Positions 10,351-22,906 of a DNA stretch of 22,906 nt are shown in pieces. Made by a program: the position numbers and the translations under genes. Position 1 is the stretch's first letter, and each line of letters opens with the position of its first letter. The stretch is from Theodoxus fluviatilis (Eukaryota > Mollusca > Gastropoda > Cycloneritida > Neritidae): contig JAWQFJ010020628.1 in NCBI GenBank assembly GCA_034096865.1, forward strand, positions 1-22,906, written 5' to 3'. Below the pieces are notes generated by a model. It made no database searches. It was not told the origin of the DNA and was given only the letters and a program-made list of their open reading frames with translations.

Positions 10351-11276
10351 AGGTGGAATAGTTCAATACCAAATCAAGGACAGGATTATCGATGATCGCT
10401 ATGTAAAATTTCAATGGTACGGGAATTCCAATTAAAGGAAGTACAGGCTATGCAGTTTGAGTAATCTTGCATGGGTGGGCGATGAGGATATCCGCTGTTC
10501 CCATTCCATTCCAACCAGCGAAAACTGCATTGAAGTTTACAGTGTCAGAGTCATCACGCGTATTTCGCTTTCGTGTGGATTTAACGCAACTCTGAGACCA
10601 CCATACCCAATCCAAATGCAGGCGTCATGAAAACTTCCTCTGTTGACTGTCAGACGTGTGCGCACAGATAACAAACACCAGAGTTTACAGCAACACGCCT
10701 GTAAATTGCATGATTATCACTTGTAAAAGACGCATCTTAAAGCTCTTCAATATTCGTTTGGGAACAAAATCCGCGTAGCCTTTGGGCCAATGTCTTGGTA
10801 CTCTGTAACGTCAGCAAACACACGGCAAAATGTCACTTCGGCACAAGTGTCTAATAGTTTCCCCGTCCACTCTCAGACACAAGGGCTGGAGCCTTTCATT
10901 ATTCGACAACTACATTAACAAGCCAACTCTTCATACGTTTACTGCTCACTACAAGATAAAAGATAAAACTAATGCTAGAGTAAACTGTCATGTGTCACTA
11001 AAAAAAGTATGCCCTATCTTCAACTCAATCTTCTAATGAGCAGAATGTAGATCCAACGCAAACTCCGAAAACAGCAAACCTCTGCTCATAATTGCAAGAC
11101 GCATGTACACAGCAAGCTAGCACTAGGGTCGATAACAAATTCTAAAGATCTACATACTTCAGGGCTTCTTTGATACATCTCACCTACAACTTTTCTCTGC
11201 TCGACACAAACTCCTAGAGAGAAAATCCTCACTCCAGTCTGCAGGGTATATGTACACAGATTACAGACACCAGAAC
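10351..11276. other. Non-coding stretch; possible 3' flank of the minus-strand FReD gene
   Basis: Includes the sequence downstream of the FReD stop codon on the minus strand. I found no clear poly(A) signal (TTTATT on the plus strand) in the first few hundred bases below 11277. A 68-codon frame at 10830-11036 is not recognised. Confidence 0.4.
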
Positions 11277-11508
11277 CTACGGCACCAGGGGTCTGATCTT
11301 CATCTCGACCATCTTGAGAGAGTAGAACTCGGAGCCCTTCCACGTGTACCAGGTGACGCCGTCAGCGTAGCTGGACTGGGCCTGTGAGTACCAGGCCACG
11401 CGGTACACGCCGTTCAGGTGGCACGAGTAGCACGAGTTGAACCACCAGCCCCCCTTGTTTTCTGCAGCGCAGTGCCGTGTGTGCAGGTCGTTGTCCACGT
11501 CCTCCGTG
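11277..11508 (-). CDS. Second FReD protein, terminal exon
   Basis: Encodes TEDVDND (calcium-binding segment), HCAAENKGGWWFNSC (GGWW with the Cys pair spaced as in the plus-strand FReD), HLNGVY, GVTWYTWKGSEFYSLK and VEMKIRP, with stop TAG at 11277-11279. The acceptor is CTCCATTCCAG with the exon starting at 11508. Its first base completes a Ser codon begun in the upstream exon (AG|C), giving FSTEDVDND across the junction, exactly the family pattern. The intron to the next exon is 582 bp. The end at KIRPLVP is where canonical FReD proteins end, so this is the natural C-terminus. Together with the exon at 12091 it supplies 156 of the roughly 210-220 residues of a full domain. Confidence 0.92.
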
Positions 11509-12090
11509 CTGGAATGGAGCATCCAGTGTTAGGAAAATATACGTGCAATAGGACGCAGTGTGCTTAATGCATCGAGGACGCCTTCCTATAAAGGATATAA
11601 TATATAAGGATTCCTATAAGGATTACGTGCATCTTCGTGTTCGTGTGCAGGTTTATGCTGATATATTAATCTAAAACGAAAAGCAAGTTCAGTTAAATCA
11701 ATGATTCCCTTTCTCTTGATTTGTTAGTCATTAAAATCGTTTGAGCAAAAAATGCCATTATTTCTTGCTCCTCTGTGTATGTATGGACCCAAGAGAGCTC
11801 ATCAGTAAATTTACGCCATGAGTACACGATTGACATTTTAAGTAATGTTAACTCTTTGCTAAGCCTTTGTCTGTGCTTTGTAAACCAACTTTTTATAAAC
11901 CAAAATAGAACATACGTTGTTGCGTAAATGAGGAATTTTTAAATTGTTGAAAGCGTTGTATGGAGAGAGATAGAAGCACAGAAATCAAATAATCCGCTGC
12001 AGACTTGCTAACTATTGCTGTCTGTCTGTCAACAATTAAAAGTAATATTGTCACTGCGCAATTGGCACTCCGTCTCTCGCCTGACCCTAC

Positions 12091-12330
12091 CTGAAAGCCA
12101 TGTTGTCGTGGACGCTGAGCGAGTCACCTGCATTGCCGAAGTAGCCTCCCACGTGGAGGCGGTACTGGGCCTCCTCCCCCTCCACGCTGAAGGTGGAGTA
12201 CTCGGCAAAGGCCTGCCTGCCCTCCCAGTCCCACAGATCCACACGCAGCACGTACTGCTTCTGGTGGCTCAGCGTGGACATGAGGTCGTTGCCCAGCCAG
12301 AACTCGCCGTAGGGGTTCCCAAAGCCAAAC
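12091..12330 (-). CDS. Second FReD protein, middle exon
   Basis: Encodes FGFGNPYGEFWLGND (a family hallmark), LSHQKQYVLRVDLWDWEG, AFAEYSTFSV, YRLHVGGYFGNAGDSLSVHDNMAF and two bases of the next codon. It is bounded by acceptor TCTCTTTTCACAG (intron side from 12331) and donor TTTCAG|GTAGGG (intron from 12090). Phases agree with the terminal exon at 11277-11508. The preceding part of the domain (the NGGWTVFQRR region) and any signal peptide or N-terminal domains were searched for up to about 14.4 kb on this strand and not found. They lie farther right, in or beyond the AT-rich block, or are missing from the assembly. Confidence 0.92.
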
Positions 12331-13349
12331 CTGTGAAAAGAGACAATATTCAGAGGCCAATCCACTTGCATGTAGGATGTACAACGTACTTTGCCTCACT
12401 GGGCCTCGGCATTTCTCGATTATGACATGAGCTGCAGCTGAAACCCCCCTTTTAAACACCAAAGTCTATGAAACTTAGCTTCTTGTTTTTCCTATATCGT
12501 GCGCATGCTGACACATCTAAACATCTGACGACACATTACATAAAGTGCTGCTTGCCCAAAGAGACACAAAAGAAACGGTTATTTAGAGACCACAGTAAGC
12601 ACGAATGACTCATGGATTTGAGAGAAAACAAACTGTAACAAGCATTGCCACCGATAAATTTATGTATTTTGTCATATAGTTTTACATGATGGCATTTTGT
12701 GGAATTTGAACCGCAAACCTCTACCTCCTACAACAAAACTCTTGTTTCAGGGTGAGGTATCTTGCGTGTTCTGAAAGCTGAGAGAACGTGTAGCTGCCTC
12801 GCTGTCTCAGATGCGTCTTCTAGAGACCATCGCTCCTATGCCGACAGGCGTCACGTTTCAACTCTACGTCGGAAGCTTTTCTTCCTATAATAAATTTAAA
12901 AATACCACCAACCTACAATGTTTTAAGATACTGCTGATTTGAAACGAATTAAACTGAACAGGTTCACTGAGCTCCGGTAAACATTTCGTGGCCCCCACGA
13001 GATTGATGTATGCCACAGAAAAACCTCAGCGGCGCCATGGATTCTTGGGCCAAATGCTCAGCACGCCTTGGTTCATAATGCTGGTCACCCTTGGGTTTTA
13101 GAAGTCGAACCTAAGCTAAGGCAGAGCTTCGGCTTTGTTCAATAACACAAGCTGGTGAAGCATGAGCTGCTTTAGCTAGGGGCTCGGTCTGCACGTGTGC
13201 GTGCGCGGAGTGCCCAGAGCCACTGGTCCAACTAGCCCTGGGTTTCAATGTCGAATGGGAATGTCATTGAAGAGGTGTGGTTCATACAAAATAAAAAGAT
13301 AGAACTTCCAATGTTTTGCTCGTAACATGATGATGACATCTAACCATGG

Positions 13350-13393
<44 letters not shown>
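13350..13393 (+). repeat. (TG)n microsatellite
   Basis: About 22 TG dinucleotides, uninterrupted. Confidence 0.95.
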
Positions 13394-13396
<3 letters not shown>

Positions 13397-14169
13397 GTTT
13401 GTTTCTTTCTGTGGTCACCCGAACAGAATGTCCAGGATTGCAGAAACCGAACTTGTATGGCTCAGAACAAGTTAGAATTCGCAGCGATGTCTTGCTTCAG
13501 GCATGAAATGCTGATGAAAACCTGGACAGCATGTCTCAAAGGATATTAACATAACGCAGAGTCACGGGCAGATGAGATGTCTCAGTGTTTATAAATGTTT
13601 AAAAACCTTTTAGAAATATATCCCCAAAATCTCTTTCGTTTTCACCCTTGAAGGAGAAAGTGTGATCTTTCATCGGCAGAGATGAAGTAATACATTTGTG
13701 TTCTTTCGACTTATCTCGGATTCTAAAATACGTTAGAATTATACCATGCACGTTTTTTTGGTATCGAACTTTGTGATCAGTGTAAAACTAGATCCACTCA
13801 AAACAGATTCTTCTCCGTATCTTGTAGTCACATCTTGATACACGGAGTTGAGAGAAAAAACGTTTCAACACTAACACTTTCGTGAGAAATACACGTTTGT
13901 TTCTTTCGGAATCAGGATTTATTGCGCTTGTTTCAACATGCAGAGAAAGTTTATGAGTCTTTAGTTGTGTAGTTTTGTTTGTTTATTTGTTTTTTTCCTG
14001 GCTTCTCGTTTGTAAATAAACTACAAGTATGGGCCAGATGTGACCATAATTGCAATCAGATATTCGATCCTTAAGAGAGAAGGAAATCAATATAACCTCA
14101 ACTCATGTAATGCATTTCTGCGGAGGCAAACACAGAAGAGGGAGGGAGATGGGAGGGACAGCGAGAAAG

Positions 14170-14219
14170 AGATTGACTGATTGCTTGATTGATGGATTGA
14201 TTGAGCGATCGCTTGATTT
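14170..14219 (+). repeat. Degenerate (TTGA)n repeat with an internal AGCGATCGCT palindrome
   Basis: GATTGACTGATTGCTTGATTGATGG-type tetramers; the 10-bp palindrome lies at 14204-14213. Confidence 0.6.
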
Positions 14220-14480
14220 CTTTATTGCGGTAGACGACCTGTCAAGAGGATTAAATTTCCATTTATGTACATGCGTAGAACCAGAACATATTATGTATAT
14301 GTAAAATCAGTACATTGGTGATATAAAATATAAACATAAATGGCTGATAGTTAACATCAGCCATCAATATGCGTTTGATAGTTTGATAGAAGGATATGAT
14401 CAATAAGTGGAAGCGCATGACTTATAGTGCTTACAACTATTCAGTCTGGTAGATATACCTTATGACTGTATAGGCCTATA

Positions 14481-17400
14481 ATTTATTTTTCGATACTTTT
14501 TTGAGATTGATGAATAAATATTTGAGTAGAAATAATTTTAGAAATATCTAAGTCTTATAATTAAATGAATTTTTTTTATATTTATGAAAAGACTTTAATT
14601 GAGAAGATCATAGGAATTATGAATTTTGGAAATGATAAAGAATATGTAATATTAAACGGAATATGATATGAGATGTTGATTTACGATCTATAGATTCGAA
14701 AAAAATAATCTATTTGATGATCTTGGGATTGGATATATGATGAAGCATTATGAAAATCAGTAAGTTTTTGTATATAGGGTGATATGTGAAATCTTATATA
14801 ATTTCATTATATGTATGGATTTTTCAAGAAGTTATAATTTTAAATAATATTCATATTATTTTGGTTAAATTGTCAATTTGTTTTAATATTAAAGGTGGTC
14901 TTTTGAATCTATGTATACAAATTGCTAGAATTGAATTCTAATGAGAGAGTTATGAATTTTTTTTTGATAATTTCGTTACTTGATTATTTAAAATTGAGCC
15001 TTGATAACTTTTTCCTTAACTTTTAAAGAAGAAGACGAATTTTATTGTCGCATAATTATACCACAAATTAAGAAATTATACAAGATTATTCGTGTATGTA
15101 TATAGGAACTATTAGACCATTTTTAAATCTTATCTAAATTTAATATGATATTATAATATTTATATTAATTTGATTTTGTTTTATTATTCGATTTTGAAGA
15201 AATTATATTTTTAACATGATGGATAATTATTAGATTATATGTTGTTGATACTATATATGTATTATTATATAATGTATATTGGATGAAATTTATTTTTCCT
15301 ATTAAGGAGGATAATTTTAACATTATTAAAATATTTTTTTAATAATTTATAGAGATTATAATTTATAGTTTGAAGCTTGGATTTTAAATTATGACTTTGG
15401 ATCTTATATATTACATTGATCATAATTTTTATATTTTCTATTATTATATAAATATAATGGAAATATTTTATATATTTTTTTAATAATTAATTGTGATTAC
15501 AATTTATTTATATAATTTAGTTTACAGGATTTTGAATTTGGAGAGATTATATCGGAGTCAATTTTGATGTTTTAGGGTACGATTTTAAAGAATACTCTAT
15601 GATTATTAAGTTTGATTGAATTATATTTTAGATTATGTTTAATTAAGAGAAATAATTTGAATTTTTTTAATATAACATATATATGGTTATTATGGATGAT
15701 GGGAAATAAGATGAAATAAAGAAATACTGATTTACTTTACTACAATTTCTTATTTTAGAGTGATTGAGTGAGTGATCATTATTAATAATGATAGAATTAT
15801 ATGGAAGATGAATTTTTGGATGGTTGATATAATAATATTAAATTTATTTGATGATCTTTTATTTTGATAAATTATTTATAATAGTAAGTAATGATGAGAA
15901 TTTTTTAAGACGTTGTGTTGGAATATATGAGGATATATATATGAAGAAATAATTTGTTATGATTCGATATAATTGAGGTACCATGTGCATCATTTATATG
16001 ATATTTTTTGTTATTTTTAGATTGAGATCTATTAAAATAGAATGATAGATATGAATATAGTGATAATATGGGAGATATTAAACTTTACGTATTTACTCTA
16101 TAGTTTTTTTATTATTTTTTTTTGTTACATATGAATATTGATTTTAGAGGGATGAATAAGTTTTTTTGATATGTTTAATTATTTTTTAGTGCGTTATTTT
16201 TACTAATTATTTAATATATGTTAATGAATTGATTGAATTTGTTGAGATTTAATTTATTATATGATTATTTTGTGTATAAGAATTTTTTTACTACTAATAA
16301 TCTTTGTTTTTTTGTACATGTCTTTTTATTCTATTATTTATAGAAATTGAATATTATATTTTTTTTATTGTATGTTGATGAATATTTTTTTTTTTTAAAT
16401 TATTATATTTATATACTTAGATTGATTAGATTAAATATTATATTATTATTTTTTTTTGGTTTTTTTATTTGAATTTCGGATATATTTTGATGTTTGAAAG
16501 ATTTTTAAATTATGAGATTTGAAATTGATAATTTACATATTTTGATATTTCTGATATTTTTTTTATATCTAAGCGCTCGTGGCTTTTACATTAACGTAAT
16601 TTTGAAGTTTCTTACAATTTATCTGTTATATTATGTGTTATATTTCTACTTTTTCTGTTAGTGATCTTTATTTTAATTGATTTATTTGGGGATGATTTAA
16701 TTAATTCTTTTGAAGTATGAATTTGGATTTTATAATAAAATTTGATTTTTTATTTTTATTGACTTTTGATTTTATAAATTATTTTTTTGACTAATATATT
16801 TTTGATTATTGTGGATTGACTTTTTCTTACTTGATATTATATTTTATTTTTAATGATTTATTATGTAGGTAGATTGCTTGTTTTTACTGTTTACAAGCGA
16901 CCTTGATTGATTTGAGATTTGATGATGGGGGATATTTCATTTGATAAATTGAGGTAATAAAGAGTAAATGAATTATTAAAATAAGAATCAATTTAAGGGA
17001 TAATAATTTTATAAGTATAATTAATTGTTTATTAATTTAATTTTTAAATAATGGATTTTTTTATATTTAAATTCTTTTTTTGACTATTATATATGTGAAA
17101 ATAGACTAGGGAACTTGAATTCTTTTTTTTTTATATATTAATGACTAGTTAAATATCTTTATATATCTTCTGACTCTTCAATTGAATGTTTTATATTATT
17201 TCTTGAGATTTGATATTATATTGGGGATTTTTACGGCGAACTTATTGTGGTGATTTTAAGTTGTATTTGAATAGTGTGTTAAGTTAATATTTATTGATCT
17301 AAATTATTATTAATTTATTTCATATTTTTTTGATTTTTAGTGTTGTGGAAGTATATTTTGATTAAGAGTATTTTCATTTTTTTTATAGAAAGATGATAAG

Positions 17401-20400
17401 TATGGACTAAATAAGATAATAATCGAATAAAAGGAATAATTTTTTTTTTTTGTTATAGTTTGAGTAATTGTTTTTTTTATTGGTGCTATCGTTATTTTTT
17501 TCTTTATTTTATTTCTCATTTGACTTTATGTTATTATTGATAATTGAATATTAAAAATATAGATAGGGAAATTTCTGAGTTTGATGGGATTAGGAGTGGA
17601 ATTGTTTTAAATATCTTCTTATATATCTTAATTTTTATGATATATAATTATTATTTTATTTATGTTTTTTAATTTTAGAAATATTATTTTTCTTGGGACA
17701 TGATTTTTACTTTAAATGACAACAATATATTTTTTTCTTTTTTATATGGACCTAATTTTTATTAATTATGAGTTGATTTTATATTTAAGTGAAGATTGAA
17801 TGTTGAAGTATTTCTATTGGAAATCAATTTATTAATCGTATCTTAAATTCGAGCTTGATTATCTAATTAAATTAATTAATTTTCTGAAACACAATTAAAA
17901 ATATTTAATATATTCTATAAAATTGATTCATATTTGAGGATATAGATGATTTTTATGATTTAACTTTTTACTCATTATTATTATAGTTTTATAAAATTTT
18001 AATTGACAGATTAATTTTTAACTTGATATTTTTATACAGTATTATGTTTTTAATTTTGATTGTTTTACAGTTCTAATTGGATTATAATATTCAGATTAGA
18101 TAACCATTTGTATTTATATTAGAGTTTATTTTATTTTTAATTTATTATTTTTTTTATTATTTACATTTATTTATACTATTTTTAATATTATTGATCTATG
18201 ATATTTTGATTCTTTTTTAACTTTTTTTGTTATATGTTATTATAATTTTGTATTCGAATTTGATTTTATGTATTTTCTTGCTGTTATGAGTTAGTTTAGA
18301 TTAACCGATGATATTTGGTTATCAAATATTTTAGAATCTTTTTTTTTATTAATTGATTGTTTTTATGATTTGCGTATCTTTAATTTATGAGTGATTTAGA
18401 TTTCCAATAGGATTCCTTTTTAATTTTTATATTTATTCATTTGTGTATATTTTTGATTTTATTTTAAATTATATGTTTTATTCTTTTTTTTTTATATTAT
18501 ATGAAACAATTGATTACTCTTATATTCATTTATTAATTTTTGTGGAATAGTATAAATTTTATTAAATTCGATTATTGTTATTTTAATTTAATAATTTTAT
18601 TTATCATTTTTTAGATTTATTGAAAGTTATATGCTGTTAATTGATATGTAGTGATTGATATTTATTTAAACTAAGTATTATTAGACTATATATTTTATCC
18701 AACTACTGGGACATTATTTTAAAGAATTCGCACACATTCGTATTGATTTTTTTATTGACTTATTGTTATTGGACTAAAATGAATAATTTGATTTATTAAA
18801 AGATTTGTTTATGTGGAAATTCGTTGATTTTCTTGTATTGATTTGAAATTGATGTGGATTGAATTGATTTATTGTAGGTTAGTGTGGGAGGTGGGGGTTG
18901 CCAGAGAATGATTATTATTAGTGAATTATTAAGGGATGTGATATTGGATTATATGTATTTTTGATCTTTGGGATATGTGATATTATTAATACTTTTTATT
19001 GTATAAGTGGATTTTACAGTGATTTTTTGATGTTGTAATGGTTGATTATTATTTTGATGAGTCTTTTTAGTAGGTTTGTAAAAAATTATAGAGGAGGAAT
19101 TTGAAAATTATTTGGAATATTTTATATATTTGAAGATTTTGAATTGGAGAATTTTAATCTTAAGGTATGAATATATTGGGAGATTTTATTTATAATTATA
19201 GATAAATTTTTTAAATGTATATTTATTTATATAAAATGCTTATATTTATTTGGAAAAAATTGATAAGAATTTTAATTGCCGGTAATTGATCTTATAAACG
19301 TAATGTATTTAGAAGGTTAACTCTTAGATATAGTGAGATATTCTATCTCTGCATTAAGTGAATTTTAGATTTTTATCCTCTCAATTTATTACAATATTTT
19401 TTTATATCAATATTTTATTTCTCTTGTTAATTAATATTAATATGTTATTATTGTAGAGTTTGCTATGAAAATAAATAATTATTCACACATCATAATTGAT
19501 TTTTGATTGATTTTTAAATTTATGAATGGATATTGATTATAATGAAGGTTGACATATTGAATATTTTTTTTTTTTTTTGATAAAATAAGAGATTTGGAAC
19601 ATAAGTTTATGTATTTTGATTCTTGTTTTTTTAGTGAGAAGTCTTAGGATTTAATAATTTTTTTTATGGAATTGATTTTTTAGTAAAATTATTATTTTTA
19701 TAAACGTTAATTAATAGACCTAGATGAGCGCTATGATTGGGGATTACTTTTTATTAAAATAATGGTTAGATAATATTCTGTTATTTTTTTTTTGATATAA
19801 TTGATTATAATATAAAAGATTGTAAATTTTTTGATTATGGAGTAACATATTAGTAGTAATTAGTTTAGATAATTTATGGGGTAGATTGATTTTTTTATGA
19901 TTTGATATTTTTTAATTACATTAAATAATGATCCTATATTGTATAATTCATTTACTGAGTTTATTTACAAATTTTTGGTATTTGATTATATTTAGAGAGG
20001 TTTTATTTTTTTGTACACTTAATAATAGATAGATTAATTTATGAAAATTACTTTAATATCAATACATCCCTTTAATTTATTTATAATTTTTGATTTTAAT
20101 TGATCTAACTCAATCTATACTATATATGATTGGAATTTTCTTGTTATCAATTTTCTTCTAACCCCGATTTTTTCTTTTTTTTATTAATTATCTTATTAAG
20201 AGATGGGACATAATGAAATACTTGATTATATTTTAATCTTTTTGGATATTTTTGATTTTATATATGTATTTAGATTAATGATTATATTAGTATTAGACTT
20301 AGTTATGTCTTGATAGACTAATTATGCAATTGATTTTTTATGCGAAAATTATTGTAAGCCCAATAGATTTGAAGGGATAGGGACTACATTGAAATGTATA

Positions 20401-22906
20401 TATCATTTTTAAATTATTTATAATATGATTGATAATTATTTTTATATTTTTATGATTTTAAGGGGATCTGATTATATGTCTGCAGTATATTTGTTGTCAG
20501 CAGATCTTGGGGATAATATAACTATTTGTTATCTGGATGTATAATAGCATAAAATGATTTTAATTAGATTTTATTTATGTATGTGAGTAACACTTTTATA
20601 TGAAGATCTTGATAGAGAATATTATTTTTTTTTGGGATAGATAAAATATTATGATTGTGATTTTATAATTATATACATAATTATTGATGGACTTTACTGG
20701 ATATTTGATTGATATATATAATTTAGATAATTGATTCTTTTAATAAGTGGGAATCTGAATAGGAAGTTTGTTATTGATTGGCAAATATAGATGATACATG
20801 GAGGAAATATATGATAGAATTGAAGAATTTATAAATTGGATAGAAATATTAGAACGAATGTTTATACTATTGACAGAAGTGATATTTTTTTAGAGAAATT
20901 AAGGGTGTGATTCCCGTGCCGGGGAGTCCCCCGGTCGATGGGTGGTGGGTGGTCGTTTTATACTTTATAATTGGATTGATTAAATAGAGTAATATTTGAT
21001 TTATTATTTATTTTTTTTAGTTTGGATCATACTTGATTTTTTTTATTATATTTGAACTTTTATATGATAAGAGCAATATAGATATTATATATTTGTTAAT
21101 AATGAAATAAAAGCTAATAATAATGAGTTAATTGATAACTTTATGAGATTTAGATGGGAGATTGTATCAGCAGTAAATTTTGATAATTGGAGCTTTTTTG
21201 GAAATATTGGGCTTGAAATTTAATTAATTTAATACTGTATTATTATATTTTTGGGGTGAGTTAAAAAGATGAACGAGATTTCATAATGGGATTAGATTTC
21301 AAAGAAGTTGTGATAAATATTTTGAATTTTTGAGGATATTATATAGAATTAATAAAAAATGATGTTGATTAGTATTAGATATGTTGATTAAGATTTATTA
21401 GATGTATGGAGATTTTGTTAGTAATGCAGAGTAGATTAATATGAAGAGGAAGAATTTAGTTTTTAATATAGCCATTGGATATGAGTTTTTTCACTAAGTT
21501 ATGGTAGATTTTTTGTTTTTTTAGATTATAATTTATTTTTATAGTTTATAATATGAAATTATGGAGAAAATCATTGGGAGGTATATAGGATTTTTAACTT
21601 AGATATAAGAGTAATAGTATTTAATTTAATGGAGATTTATGTAGTGGTTTGTGTGAAGATATTTTTTGGATTTAATATTAATAAATTGATTTATTTTTTA
21701 TTTTTTTAGTATATTATAGTATTAGATTGAATAGAAAGGGATTTAAATCACTTATAAATTTTTTTATTAATATAATTAATACTTTTGGTATGATGTTGGA
21801 TAAGATTATTAATCCTATTATATGATTAGAAGTCAAATTTGATTTTTCTATTTTGTTTATATTTAAGAATGAGTTCATTATGATTAGATTACTTTATGAT
21901 TATGATTATTTTTTGAAGTTGGAATCCGAGATCATTCCGAGTGAACGTCGAAGTATTTTAATTATATTTTTTTTAAATTTGTATTTAAAGGTTATTTATT
22001 AATTTTAAGTTAATAAAATTGAAGAAAAAGTAAAATAGTATTAAATTTTGATATTAAAAAATGATTTAGTATATGACGGATAAATGTGTGATGAATATCC
22101 GTTATAATATATATATGATATTTATATAATTGGAGTGAATATCTTGCTTTTTTTGTTTTTTTTAGAAAGATCAATTTACGGTTATAGGGATGGATGATAA
22201 AGCTTAACATGAGTTAAGATGTAGATAAAATTTTATGATAATTGAATTAAATTACTATTTTATACATTTAAAATGATTTTAAATATTGGATTATAATTAG
22301 AACTTCTGGCGGAGGATTAGAGGGTTGGGGGCGGTAGGTTGTTATTAGTTTTATTTACTGAGTTAGTCAAATTTTAAGGTATTATTGTATTTGTGATTTG
22401 ATTGAACTATGTATTTTTTTAAGATAGAACTAGTTTGAGTGTAGAGGAATTTATGAATTTTCAACTATAGGGAGATAATATTTTGAATTGTTTTTTTAGA
22501 TATAATAGGAATGAATTTTTTATAACAGTATATTTTAATTTTAAAGAATATTTTTATAATATTAATATATTTAATGAATATAAGATTATTATAAAATTAT
22601 TATTATTTTTTAACATATATAAATTATTTTTGTTTTCAGTGAATTAATTTAGTGATTTGTGATATAATATATACTTCGATGTTTAGAGATAATTTATAGA
22701 TGATATTTATTATTGGATATTTTTTTTTTGATTAGAATTATAATATTTGCAAATAATTTCTTTTGGAAATGGAAATCAATATTCTTTTATATATATGGAT
22801 GTACTATTCTTTTAGTATATAATCTTTTCTGTGTGGATGATGAATGGATGATATCATTATTGAATTGGGATTAAGATGAAGTTAGGAGTATATTATCAAA
22901 ATTGAT
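14481..22906. other. 8.4-kb AT-rich, C-depleted block without coding potential
   Basis: After about 14480 the sequence changes to long A/T runs with scattered G and very little C. Direct counts of 60-base rows: 18841-18900 has 23 G and 0 C; 19081-19140 has 10 G and 0 C; 22321-22380 has 19 G and 3 C; 16741-16800 has 39 T, 15 A, 4 G and 2 C. Whether T or A dominates varies, but G exceeds C in nearly every row I checked. No open frame exceeds 66 codons, and none shows recognisable features. No tandem period is visible by eye. It could be a real AT-rich satellite or heterochromatin-like block, foreign or organellar DNA, or unpolished or mis-called long-read sequence. Confidence 0.8.
20911..20958 (+). 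other. Short GC-rich island with hairpin inside the AT-rich block
   Basis: CCGGGG (20919-20924) and CCCCGG (20929-20934) form a 6-bp stem with loop AGTC, followed by GGGTGGTGGGTGG. It stands out sharply against flanks with almost no G or C. No tRNA or protein explains it. Confidence 0.5.

Larger units (their letters stand above)
12331..14480. other. Intron or upstream DNA of the FReD gene; no gene seen
   Basis: No FReD N-terminal exon or other coding segment recognised. It contains a (TG)n microsatellite (about 13350-13393), a TTGA-type repeat (14170-14219), and a small hairpin TGGCTGAT / ATCAGCCA at 14341-14363. Composition is ordinary until about 14.3 kb. Confidence 0.5.

Noticed and set aside
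12015..12462. Alternative frames on both strands over the FReD middle exon
   Set aside because: Shadows of the real exon; only one frame shows FReD motifs and compatible splice phases.
20900..20940. tRNA T-arm-like string (GTGATTCCCGTGCC) in the GC-rich island
   Set aside because: No matching anticodon arm, D arm or acceptor stem could be assembled around it in the AT-rich flanks.
17337..22210. Short Lys/Ile/Tyr-rich frames of 60 and 66 codons in the AT-rich block
   Set aside because: Composition-driven; low complexity and no domain. Reading TGA as Trp (mitochondrial code) in the stretch I tried still gave frequent TAA/TAG and no recognisable mitochondrial protein.

Overview
The window looks like nuclear DNA of an animal, most likely a marine gastropod or another mollusc. 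The evidence is intron-containing fibrinogen-related domain (FReD) exons with GT/AG boundaries, degenerate DNA-transposon and non-LTR retrotransposon remnants, very long microsatellites and low gene density. There are no operons, ribosome binding sites or prokaryote-style genes. The phylum call is an inference from FReD abundance and repeat style; I could not search databases.

Layout. (1) 1-2046 is nearly all of a pogo-like (DDE_1 superfamily) DNA transposon. Its terminal and subterminal repeats are built on the 16-mer GGGGCTGGTTGTAACA. Its minus strand encodes the C-terminal tail of a transposase, an OTU-type cysteine protease domain, the conserved 'PFPKA...TDTPEK' linker and a C-terminal C4HC3 (PHD-like) zinc finger. 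The catalytic DDE core and the DNA-binding part are missing. (2) 2309-2526 is a degenerate CACT-type simple repeat, followed at 2881-3146 (+) by the terminal exon of a FReD gene. (3) 3147-6420 has no recognised gene but holds a (TCC)n tract, a ~49-bp minisatellite and a (TC)n tract. (4) 6421-7943 is a 1.5-kb compound microsatellite passing from GA to GACA to CAGG/CACG to CA. (5) 7944-11276 is mostly unannotated, with a MITE-like element (9377-9914) carrying perfect 32-bp inverted ends, and the 3' end of a dead non-LTR retrotransposon (10168-10350). (6) 11277-12330 (-) carries the last two exons of a second FReD gene. (7) 12331-14480 is plain non-coding DNA. (8) From about 14480 to the end (8.4 kb) the sequence becomes extremely AT-rich and strongly depleted in C relative to G. 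It has no credible coding potential and three short G-rich islands.

How the parts fit. The two FReD gene ends point toward each other and have different intron positions, so they are paralogues or relatives of different age rather than a recent inverted duplication. FReD proteins are typically secreted lectin-like recognition proteins, in molluscs often immune (FREP type) or matrix-associated. The most interesting item is the OTU protease domain embedded between two otherwise contiguous blocks of a pogo-like transposase C-terminus. The three frameshifts there all look like single-base insertions, two of them in 7-base homopolymers. The AT-rich tail should be treated as a possible assembly or base-calling artefact until read support is checked.
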